Assembly (NCBI GenBank): GCA_030998015.1
Contig: JARWMV010000036.1
Coordinates: forward strand, 91,080 to 155,079
Direction: 5' to 3'
Source: Ceratorhiza oryzae-sativae
Taxonomy: Eukaryota > Basidiomycota > Agaricomycetes > Cantharellales > Ceratobasidiaceae
DNA: 64,000 nt
Made by a program: the position numbers and the translations under genes. Position 1 is the first letter of the stretch. Each line of letters starts with the position of its first letter. Of this stretch, positions 12,900 through 22,386 are shown piece by piece. The notes beneath the pieces were generated by a model. It was given only the letters and a program-made list of their open reading frames with translations, was not told where the DNA came from and did not search any database.

Positions 12900-13350
12900 T
12901 GTCCCCTAGATATACCCTCTCTGGTTGTTGTGGTCACGTGGTTTCCTGATGTAGGCTTGTGCTGGTTATGATGCATCTCCGAGGGGTGCCCTTCCTGCGT
13001 TCCCCTGCGTCGGCCTTTCTCCTCGCTACGCTCGGGGCCTCTGCTCCTCCACTTCGGTCAGTGCCCCCTCTCCAACCCCTCCAGTAGTTAGGGGATAGCG
13101 TATATTCATGTGACTAGGCTAGGTCATGTGATTCCTGTGCTTTGTTGTTTGTTTTCTGGCAGGTGGTCACATGACTAGGCTAGGTCATGTGATTCCCCTG
13201 TTTTGTTGTTTGTTTTCTGGCAGATGGTCATGTGTCTGTTGGTGTCACCTGACTGGACCTTGTTTTGATGTTTGTGCAAGTTATCGTGTTGCACCATGGT
13301 TTTTTAATGTTTGTGGTTTTTGTTGTTTTCCTTCCTCATCCTGTCTTTAC
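12900..13350. promoter_or_regulatory. divergent spacer between Rep relic and antisense gene, with 75-bp direct repeat
   Basis: This spacer separates the minus-strand Rep relic from the plus-strand Cys-rich gene. A ~75-bp unit is repeated at about 13105-13180 and 13165-13240 (GACTAGGCTAGGTCATGTG, then TTTGTTGTTTGTTTTCTGGC). A TCACGTGG word lies near 12935. Its position fits a two-way promoter, which is inference. No conserved CRESS origin nonanucleotide was recognised. Confidence 0.4.
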
Positions 13351-13351
13351 T

Positions 13352-13893
13352 ATGTGTGTTATTTCCCTTAACTACAATCCCCTTGACTGCACCTGCTGGT
13401 CTCTCCCTGAGGGGGAGTACTGCACCTACTGTGATGCTGTGTGCAACGCCTCCCTTGAAGACTTCTATGGAGGTGTTGGGGACTGGTTCTTCTGTGGGGT
13501 GCCAGGTACGTGTGTTCGTTCTTTGTTGTTCTCATGTAGCTAACTTGTTCTGTAGAAGAGCGCATCCTCCTTGATGGTTGGGCCCATGAGGTCACCCTTG
13601 AGCATGTCTGGGTGCTTGTTGATCAGGACTACAAGTCCTTTGAGGAGTGGTCTCACCAGGCCGCTCTTGCTGAATTCTTCAAGGAGGGTTCTGCTCCCTT
13701 GTTTGATGAGGCTTCGCCCTTTGCAGCATCTGGTTCTGGGTGTTTCCAGAACTACATGGCCAACTTCCCAGGGGGGGAGGCTCCTTGGCTGCAGCCCACT
13801 ACCTGGTCAGTTGTTCAGACCAATAAGAAGGATAAAAGGGGCAAGAAGCCCTATACCCGGCCCCTCAAGGGCAAACATAAAAATAAAGAGTAA
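13352..13893 (+). CDS. spliced antisense Cys-rich gene inside the chromovirus
   Basis: Two exons (13352-13505, 13556-13893) flank a 50-nt GTACGT...TGTAG intron, giving 163 residues. ATG 13352 is the most plausible start. The N-terminal part has clustered cysteines and acids (DCTCWSLPEGEYCTYCDAVC), possibly a metal-binding knot. The middle is acidic-aromatic (SFEEWSHQAALAEFFKEG). The tail is strongly basic (KKDKRGKKPYTRPLKGKHK), suggesting nucleic-acid or nuclear contact. It runs antisense to gag and pol, diverges from the Rep relic, and its stop is 85 bases from that of the convergent neighbour. I do not recognise the family. The intact frame contrasts with the broken genes around it. Confidence 0.6.
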
Positions 13894-13977
13894 AAAGGAA
13901 ATGTATTAAGTTTGGTGTGTAAAAGAAAAAATAAAACTCTTATACATTTGGGAGGCACTTCGTGGGAGGCAAAGTGG

Positions 13978-14800
13978 TCATATGGGGGTTGGTTCCAACA
14001 GTGGCACCTCCTCCAGAGCTTTGACAAGCTCATTTTCCCACCAGTCCCAGTCCTGTTTGGCTTCCTCTGCAGCTGGGTCCAGGGTGGGTTCCTTTATTTC
14101 TGGCTTGGCTTCTTCCTCAGCCATGACCAGTGATTCTAGGCTTGATGTAAGGCTTGTCATATCAGTGTCGTAATTGGTGTTTTTGTTTGGGTGCACCTTC
14201 ACCCAATTTCGGAAGTCGCTCATGTTTGCCTGCTTCGTCCTGATAGCAGTAAACATCTCATCAGTGGTAGTTGCTTCGAGCAGTCCCACATACGGTGTGG
14301 CTGGTGTCAACTTCCATTCTTCCAGCAATGCCTTTGCCCGGCGCTCCACCTCCCAGTCCCCCCCGTCTGCCATTTGGCCTGTGGCCCTCCTCTGTTGTCT
14401 TGCTGCCTTGGTCACCATGTCGACTGTTGGTCCCATGATATTGTCAACGACATACATCGGTGTTCTTAGCAAGGCGTTTCTTGTCGTTGGCTTCTGGCTT
14501 CCATGCCATGTCAGGACCCCTAACCTGGGATCCAGGTACTTGTCATTGTCGATCCAGTTCCTTTCATCCCTTAACTTCTTTGGGATGTACACTAGGTTAG
14601 CCCCTGGCAACAGTTGTTCGGCATACCTCTGGGCGTCTTCCACACTGGAGCAGTACATCCCTGGTTTAGGACGATTTTCCCTGCCAGGGTAGGGTGCTGG
14701 CCACCTGGTGGTGGGTGGCTGCCAAAGTGGGGCCACCTGATTTTCAGCAAGTGGTGTGTAACAGTTGGGATGTGCAACTGGGTGAGTGACAAAAGGCATG
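13978..14800 (-). CDS. ORF downstream of chromovirus pol, unknown function (273 aa)
   Basis: This intact frame starts at ATG 14800 and ends at 13978. The same frame is open further upstream, overlapping the original end of pol (stop at 14886) in another phase. The start of the product is Pro-rich. A folded-looking centre follows (EDAQRYAEQLLPGANLVYIP, DERNWIDNDKYLDPRLGVL), and the tail is acidic and Trp-rich (EAKQDWDWWENELVKALEE). It has no cysteine cluster and no transmembrane segment, so it is not an env-like protein. It is in element sense and directly follows pol, so it could be a third retroelement ORF or captured cargo. I do not recognise the family. Confidence 0.6.
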
Positions 14801-14990
14801 TTTTGGGGTTTTGCCAGTGTGTTGTGGTGCAAGTGAGGTGGTAGAGCGGGCTCTGGCCTTTCCTGGGTATCCTGGATGGCTCTTTTTAAAGCTTTCCAGA
14901 TCCTCGTTTGGTTCTCTTTGGCCTGCCTTTTGAGTCACCTGAGTGCTGACTTGTCTTGACTGGCATTGGTGCATCTGGTAAGCGCCTTTG

Positions 14991-16291
14991 TGTTATGGAT
15001 CACTAACATTTTCTATTATTTTAGTCCGCTCTGCCAACAAGTGATGCCTCTGTAATTAAATTGGGAAATACTTGAATTTGTATGCACTCTGAATTGTACT
15101 ATTTTCTGTTCCATTAAATAGTACAAAATTCCCGCTCTCCAACGCATATTTTATTAAGATTTTATGATAAGATCTCAGAGAGATACAGAGGTTGCGATAT
15201 TTCCTCTTATCAGGAGATATTGATTACAACATCGCACCGCTCATATCTCGGCAACCGCTTACGCTATCAAAGCGATCTTGTGCTCTATCGATAGCCAATC
15301 TTCGGCGGTATCTGCTGCCCGAAGATCGTCGCGATCCACCGGATCCTCGCGCCGGAATGGCCCGAAGATCATTAGAATCTTACTGGACCATCAATCAAGA
15401 TCTAATGACTCCAGTGAGTCAGGAGAGCTTCCCAAATTGATCCAGAAGCTTCTCTGACTCACTTTATGACTCACTGAGATGTAGCCTCCATTCATTACAT
15501 GTATATACTATGATAATATGATCTACAAGCCAATAGCAGGTCTCAGATGCATCAATGCCTTCGATCCACACCCTGTCTTTACTCTTTTATCCTATACTGG
15601 GCTAGGGTGTACCCCAAGTATAGCAGTACCCTCTTTTGATGATTGCACTGGCATGCATGTATCTATTTGGCTCTGGAATGCCCTCCTCAGGGTATAAAAG
15701 GACCTCCTCTGAGGCCCTTCCAGACCGCCTCCCTCTACTCAACCCAGACCGGTTATTGGTTTCTTTTCTCTTTCTATTTCTCTTGTCTGTGTGTGATTTC
15801 TTATATAACTAGTACTGAGGAATATAGTACCATATTAGTTATATACTGTCTGAGTCATTGTATCTTATATACAGAGATATATAAGGATACAATATTGCCT
15901 GATTGAGCGTGACATTAAGTACCAGCTATTAGAGGAAATCTAAGTACCTGTAGCTGAGGAAGTACACGCATTAGGCAGCCCACCATTTATCCTATAAGAT
16001 ATCGCTTAAGCCTAGTATTAAGATTAGTATCAGTTAGTCCAAGCGACTAGGGCTGAACTACATTTAAGATATCTAAGGGAACCTGACCATAGTAGTCTTG
16101 CTCTTTATACCTATAAATTAGTCAGTTTACACTGTGAAAGATTAAGACTACCTTGAGTGTTACTTGATCGCATTGCAACTACTTTGAGCCTTCTTACTCT
16201 AGTCTAAGAAGTATTGAGTACGATTAGTGTATACTAACATATCTACATTTGCTTAAGCTCTAGATATTCAAGTGTACCCTGACCCGTAACA
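14991..16291 (+). mobile_element. solo LTR (copy 1), 1301 bp, inserted in pol
   Basis: It begins TGTTATGGATC and ends CCCGTAACA, with short inverted termini TGTTA/TAACA. It is flanked by an exact 5-bp target duplication CTTTG (14986-14990 and 16292-16296). Two further copies occur at 59692-60983 and, inverted, at about 60985-62279. No internal retroelement genes accompany it, so recombination between two LTRs probably left this remnant. It retains many CpG sites changed in the other copies, so it may be the youngest insertion or the least deaminated. Confidence 0.92.
15691..15700 (+). promoter_or_regulatory. TATA box within the solo LTR
   Basis: GGTATAAAAG lies between two CCTCCTC-type blocks and is conserved in all three copies (near 60386 in copy 2). 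It is the probable core promoter of the source retroelement. Confidence 0.55.
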
Positions 16292-19200
16292 CTTTGCAAG
16301 TCATTTAGAACCTCTTTCATGTCAGCAAACTTGCTGGCACGTTCCATTGTGTCTTCTATTGGGTCGTAGCCCTTCCATCTGATTTGGTAAAACAGCTTGC
16401 CATTCTGCCATTCATAATTTGCAATGTGGTCCACCTTGTATTCCTCCTCTCCTTTTTCCGTTATGATTGGTGGTGGTTTGGCCTGCCTTCTTCAGAAGTC
16501 TTTATCTTCTGTGAATGGTGAGAGGAGATTTACATGGAATACATTGTGTACACGTATGGTTTTAGGTAGGTCCAGGCAATATGCATGGGATGAGATCTTT
16601 TCTGTGACTCCAAAGGGCCCCCCTTTTCGGTTGTCCAGTTTCTTGGAGGGTCTCTTGGACGAGAGGTTTGTTAGGAGCAGCCAAACCTTGTCTCCTACCT
16701 TGAATTCCCTCCCTTTCTTTTCCATTTGTTGGTGTAATTCCATTGAGGCTCTTGCCTCATCCCATACCTTTTCCATTTGATTGCGCATGTTGTCTGCAGC
16801 AGGTGCCTCAGATGGTTCTTCTCCCTCTCGGATAACCCATCTTGGGTTTTTTCCATATACTGTTTCAAATGGGGTTTGTCCTGTTGTAGCATTTACGTGG
16901 TTGTTATGGCAGAATTCGGCAATGGGTAACCATTTTACCCAATCATCTTGTCTATAATTGCAGAAGGTTCTTAAGAACCCTTCTACCCATTGATTTGTCC
17001 TTTCCGACAGACCATCTGTTTCTGGATGGAAAGCAGTGGAGAATCTGGGCTTTGTCCCAATTCCTTTGTATAGGGCTTTTAGGAATTGGCTGTTAAAGGT
17101 TGGCCCTCGGTCTGAGACAGTGGTTTCTGGGGTCCCGTGATGTCTCCATACTTCCCTTATAAATATTTCTGCCAGTTCTTCTGCATTGGTGCTCTCCAGA
17201 CATGGTACAAAATGGGCCTGCTGGGAGAAGCAATCTACAACTGTCAAGATACTGTCGTACCCCTTTGAGATGGGTAATTTGACGATGAAATCGTATGCAA
17301 CATCTGCCTATGGTTTCCATGGGATTGGTAAGGACTTCAGGGGAGTGCCTTGTTTGTGTCCTTTGCTTCTTTGACATGTTTCACAAGATTCCACGTATTG
17401 GTTTACTTGGGCCTTCATTCCTGGCCAATAGTAATCCCTTGATAGTAATTCTAGTGTTCGGGCTTGTCCCTGATGACCTGCCACTGGGGCGTCATGGCAC
17501 TCCTCAAGGAGACTCAACCTCAAGTCCTTGTCATCCGGGATGTAGAGCCTATCGTCATACCTTAATAGGCCCTCCTTCATTTCATACCGTCTAAATTCCT
17601 TCTGTACTGAGGGCGGTAGTTGTTCTTTATTTGCCACACTCAGCCTTAAGGATCTGATAAATTCGTCTTCTTCCTGAGCTTCTTTAAGCTCTTCCCAGAA
17701 ATTCCCCTGTACTTCTGCCATGAAACCTATGAACCTTTCTTCTGGAATCATGATCTGTGGTTCCATAGGGGTATCCCCATGGTCGCTCCTTCTGGAAAGG
17801 GCATCTGGCTTCTGTGAGAGTTTCCCTGGTCTATACACAATCTGAAAATTGAAGGGTGCCAGAGTGAGATACCATCTGGCATGCCTTCTATTCCACATCT
17901 GGGCATTTTGCCAGTACTGGAGGTTCCTATGGTCAGTGTATATCACAATAGGTTCCTCTGTCCCTTCTAAGTATAACCTCCAGTGCTCTAAGGACCTAAC
18001 AATTGCAAGCAACTCCTTGTCGTAGGTGTCATAATTTTTCTCTGGTGGGGTGAAGCTCTTCGATAGGAAGGCAATTGGATGCAATCGGTTGTCATCACCC
18101 TTTTGGCTTAGTACCGCCCCCATGGCCACTCCTGAGGCGTCTGTTTCCAGTATGTATGGCCTGTTTGGGTTTGGGTGGATCAGGACCGGTTCTCTTGCTA
18201 CTGCTTCTTTGATAGCTTCAAATGCTTCCTGTTGTTTTCTTTCCCACAGGAATTTGACATCTTTTTGGGTGAGATCTGTGAGGGGTTTGGCTAAGGTACT
18301 AAACTTCTCTATCCACCTTCTATAGAACCCCACGAAGCCTAGGAAGGCTTGGACTTCTTTTACTGTGTTAGGTTCTGGCCATTCTAGAACTGCCTTTACC
18401 TTTTCCTTTTCCATCGATATCCCTTCTGGGGATATGACAATTCCAATGAAGCTTACCTCCTTCACAAAGAACTGACACTTGTGTGGTTTGAGGAAGAGGT
18501 GGTTTTCCCTCATTCTTCTTAACACTTCCCTGACATGTTGTACGTGTTCTTCCCTGTTTCTGGAAAACACTAGTACATCGTCCATGTAGATTACCACATA
18601 ATCGTCTATTATTCACGGAACTTTTCCATCATGAACCTGGTAAAGGTTCTTGGTCCTTCTTTTACTCCGAATGGCATGACCAAGCATTCAAACTGGCCTT
18701 CTCCTGTCCTGAAAGCTGTTTTCCATTCGTCTCCCTCTTTTACCCTGATGTTGTTGAACCCCCATCGAACATCCATTTTTGAATAGATGGTTGCATCCTT
18801 CAGTCTCTCAATCAATTCTATTTGGATTGGAAGTGGAAACCTGTCTGGCTTGGTGATGTCATTCATCTTACGGTAGTCGACTACCAACCTAAGCCCTCCA
18901 TCTGCTTTGTTCACATAGAAACAGGGTGCAGCTACAACTGACTGGCTGGGCCTTATTTTCCCGTTTCTTAGTTCCTCCTCTAGGTACTCCCTGAGCGCCT
19001 TTGTTTCTGCTGGCGACATACTGTACCTCTTTGCAGGCTTTGGCAGCTCCGCTCCCTCGATCAGGTCCATTTTGAAGTCTAGGTTACCTCGGTGGGGTGG
19101 AAGTTCTCGGAAACCTTCTTCCCCAAATAGGTCTTCAAAATCCCTAAATTCTTCTGGGATTTGTAGGCTTTCACTTGCTGCCCTTGCCTTGATTTCGTCT

Positions 19201-19621
19201 GGGTATGAGATGGTAAGGTCTTTCCAATCTATGATAGGTTCTGCTTCTTCAAGCCATTCTTTCCCTAGGACTATGTCTGTGTCACCTAGGGTCATTACAT
19301 AAAGGGAGCATTTTAGTGTCTTCCCTTCCACTTCGATGTTTAGTTCTGCCCTTTCTTCTATGGCATCCTTGATTTCATTTCCATCAATGGCCACAATTGA
19401 TTTCTTGTGTTTGAGGGGAGTGGTTGGAATCCCTTTTTCCCTTGAATAGGCCTTATCGATGAAGTTGGTTGAAGATCCTGAGTCAATCAGCGTCTTAGCT
19501 GGTTCCATGATTCCCTCTACCGTAGTGTATATTATTGATTGATTACTAGACTTCTTGAGGTAACATACATCTGCGGTAGGGGTTATATTGGGGTCCTCCA
19601 ACATGGAAGTGGTAGGACCAA

Positions 19622-21451
19622 TTAGTTTTCCGACTCAGAGCTGCTTTCTTCCTCAACTTGTCTGCTGGCCTTCCCTTGTATCTTAGCTTTGTCGTAGGTC
19701 CACTGGCCTCGGCACTCCTTCAGGACATGCCCTGATTTACCGCATTTGATACAGAGTCCTTCTTTCCTTCGCCTGTCCTTTTCACTGTTTGGTATCCTTA
19801 CCATGTTGTTGGTTTGGGTATTCCCCTGTTTGCCGCTGGTCCCTAAAGGCTTGTTCCCCCCTTGTTTGTATTTCGCTGGTGCCCAGGTTGAATTTGATGA
19901 GTTGCTGGTCCTTGTATTCATTTTCTGGTTTGCAAACTGCATGTTCCATTTTGCAGGCAAAGTCAATTAATTGATCTAAGGTATATGATGGACCTTCAGC
20001 CTCATTTGCCAGTACTTCAATCCTTAAGATCTCTTGTCGTACTTCGGGTTTTAACCCTTCCCTGAATTGGTCCTTGAGGGCTTCCTGGTTCCAGTCTACC
20101 TCTTGGATCAGGATCCGGAATTGGGTAGCATAATCCAATGCACTCTTGGTCTGTGTTAATTTCCTTAGTTTCCGGATGGTCTTTTCCTTTATGACTGGGT
20201 CATTAAAAGCATCCAGGAATCCCTTCCTGAAATCCTTCCAGGATGCAAGAATACCTGTGTGTTCGCCTGCTAGTAGTTTCCGGGTAAGGTTGTGCCCAGT
20301 TTGCTGCTTCCCCATCCTCCATGTTCATTAGCACAGCAGATATCTTTTTTTGGTCATCAAAGGCTGATTCGTCATAGTCAGCAAAGAAAAGTTCCATGCT
20401 GATTATGAAGTTCTCTGCTTCCTTCCCCTTTTTCCCATTAAATTTGCTGGGTCTCCCTAGTCTCGCCTCCTTAGGAGTGTGGTTTGCAGCAAGGGTAGGT
20501 TGGTTTGCTTGGGATGGAGGTTCTGTTCGGGTCTTATTGTGGACTCAGCCTGGAAGGTTCTTCCCAGAAAGGGTGTTCGTACTGGGGAGGCTGAGGGGGA
20601 TCGTGAGGGGCTTCCTATGACCACCCTAGTTCTTCCCCTGGTTTCTTCTGTCCTTTCCCTTGGCCTTCCTGCTTCAGTTGTTTTCCGGAGCTCATTTCCT
20701 AGATCGGTTACCCTTGTTCTAGTGCGATTAGGATCTCCCCTGTGTTTTCGGTTTTCTTCTCTAAGCTTTCGAGCTTTCGCTCTTGCATTCCCAGTACCCG
20801 GTTTATTTCCATGGAGATGTCCTTTAATTCTTTTATCAGGTTCCCCATTTCTGCTTTTAGGTCGTCCTGGTTCTTTGCCACATAGAGGACATTTTTGTTG
20901 GATGTTTCCATTGACCTTACCATCCAGTCCACGTTTCCTTCTTGTCGGGTTAGTGATATTTGACACTGATTTATACCCGTGATTGCCTTTTCTAGTTCCC
21001 TATGATTATTGTCTCTAAGTTCCTTGAGCCCTGCCCTGATGGCTGTGGCAATGGTGTGAATAGGGTTGGCAGTGGCTATGGTTCTGGGACCTGGCTGGGG
21101 TTGTGTCCTTGCCTCTTCCGCCAAGGCCGTGCCTTGTTCGTATATGGTTCGGGTCATATCTTCTACCTCATCCCTCTCTGGATTTGAGATATCTTCTGGG
21201 TCTGGATTTATCAGGTGAATTGGCGGTTGAGGGCTGCGGAGTGGTATTCCCCCTATTTCCCCTCCCAGGATGGGGGCCCGAGTGGGGTTGGGTTGAGCCA
21301 CTGGTTGTGGGTTTTGTGGCAACCCCCCTGGCATTCCTTGGAGGGTCTCATCTGGGTTACCTTCAGCCTCTGGGGAAGCAATGGGTTTGGGTGATTGTGG
21401 CCTACTATTTGCCACTCTGCTTTGAGATCGAGTTTGTGGTCTCTGTGACAT
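19622..21451 (-). pseudogene. gag of inner chromovirus (multiple frameshifts)
   Basis: This capsid gene reads leftward from ATG 21451. The N-terminal part is Pro/Arg/Ser-rich followed by a helical region (DLKAEMGNLIKELKDISMEI). The conserved gag core (SWKDFRKGFLDAFNDP, KSALDYATQFRILIQEVDW, LKDQFREGLKPEVRQ) lies at 20000-20315. The C-terminal zinc knuckle CIKCGKSGHVLKEC is at about 19715-19760. The parts fall in different frames, with breaks near 20705, 20320 and 19900, so the gene is inactive. Pol starts 18 bases after the gag stop in another frame. Confidence 0.85.
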
Positions 21452-21572
21452 AGTTTCTTTATGTTCTCTTATGTATCACAGGAGTTAGCTGGTTTTCTCG
21501 TGTACTCAGCCCTTAGTATCTGTGTAGTATACTTATGTTCGCCACTAGTTAAGTTAAGAGCTTGCTTTATAA

Positions 21573-22235
21573 TGTCGTGACCCTCTGGAGGCTCCCTTGT
21601 GGAGCACTTAAGTAGTGGCTGCGTTGACAGTTTGGTGCTATGCAGTATGTATTGAGCATTCTAGTTACAGGGTTTGCTATGGTCTATGGTGGTTGACAAG
21701 ATAAAGCAAGCTGAGGCGTCCAGTCTTGCTTTATCCTCCTTATATATACCTGTGGCTGCAGTGGCTGTGGACGTATTATCTAAGCACACTCCAGTAGGTG
21801 TAGGTTATGTACAGTACTATGGGTTAGGTAATTGTTTGTCTTAAGTTTGTGCGGCTCCGAATCTTATAGAGCGCGCAGGTCCGAGGGGTAGGCGTGAGGT
21901 CACGTGATCCTGCCGTAAGCGCCAGATCACGTGACAACTCGCTCCTCGCTCCAAGTAACATGGGAGAGAAATGCTGGAGCGAGTTCAGGGTAACCACCGT
22001 AGGTGCTGAGGTCACGTGATCCTGCTGTAAGCACTGAGATCATGTGACAACTCGCTCCTTGCTCCAAGTAACAAGGGAGAGAAATGCTGGAGCGAGTTCA
22101 GGGTAACCACCGTAAGCGCCAGCTAAGTGCCAAGGTCACGTGACCTTGTTTATGGCTTGTTCCACTTAGGAAAAATGCCATAAATCTGTAAAAATATTTG
22201 GTTGTTTTGTTATGGCCGTTTGATGGGTCATAACA
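21573..22235 (-). repeat. LTR 2 of inner chromovirus (5' LTR in element sense), 663 bp
   Basis: It matches LTR 1 from TGTCGTGACC to GGTCATAACA but has two instead of three internal ~112-bp units. Most base differences from LTR 1 are CpG/TpG or CpG/CpA (for example GACGG against GACAG, and GAGCGTT against GAGCATT). The bases just inside, on the minus strand, read TTATAAAGCAAGCTC. They do not look like a standard tRNA primer-binding site. Confidence 0.92.
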
Positions 22236-22386
22236 TAGTGCAGGAAAAGGAAAGGGTACAAATACGTGCTACAACTGTGGAGGGCGTGGTCATATTGCCA
22301 CCAAATGCCCCTCAGCCAAAATGTCAGGATACAAGGCAGTGGTTGAGGATGTAGAAACAACTGATGAGGAGTTGGTAAAAGAATGA
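22236..22386 (+). pseudogene. gag of outer element, 3' part with CCHC knuckle
   Basis: The right target copy TAGTG (22236-22240) is followed by the gag tail, which is in frame with the part ending at 10449. It encodes a zinc knuckle CYNCGGRGHIATKC and stops at TGA 22384-22386. The pol ATG at 22383-22385 overlaps this stop as ATGA, a layout compatible with reinitiation or frameshifting in the ancestral element. Confidence 0.85.

Larger units (their letters stand above)
14886..19604 (-). pseudogene. pol of inner chromovirus (PR-RT-RH-IN-chromodomain), split by solo LTR
   Basis: Starting at ATG 19604 the order is: aspartic protease LIDSGSSTNF; reverse transcriptase with DYRKMN, MPFGVKEGP and the active site YMDDVLVFS; RNase H ETDASGVAMGAVLSQ; integrase zinc site CETCQRSKG; integrase core with VSDRGPTF and GLSERTNQWVEG; the GPFGV linker; and a chromodomain (VDHIANYEWQNGKLFYQIRW). 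Damage consists of a frameshift at ~18606-18611 just before the YMDD motif, a TAG at 17308-17310, and a TGA at 16492-16494. The chromodomain end is cut at 16296 by a 1.3-kb solo LTR and resumes at 14990. Removing the LTR and one target copy gives a tail beginning DLQRRLPDAPMPV and stopping at TAA 14886. Chromodomain integrases usually direct insertion to heterochromatin. Confidence 0.9.

Noticed and set aside
15192..15906. Open frames inside the solo LTR
   Set aside because: They recur in all LTR copies, have no domain, and overlap the TATA box and promoter region.
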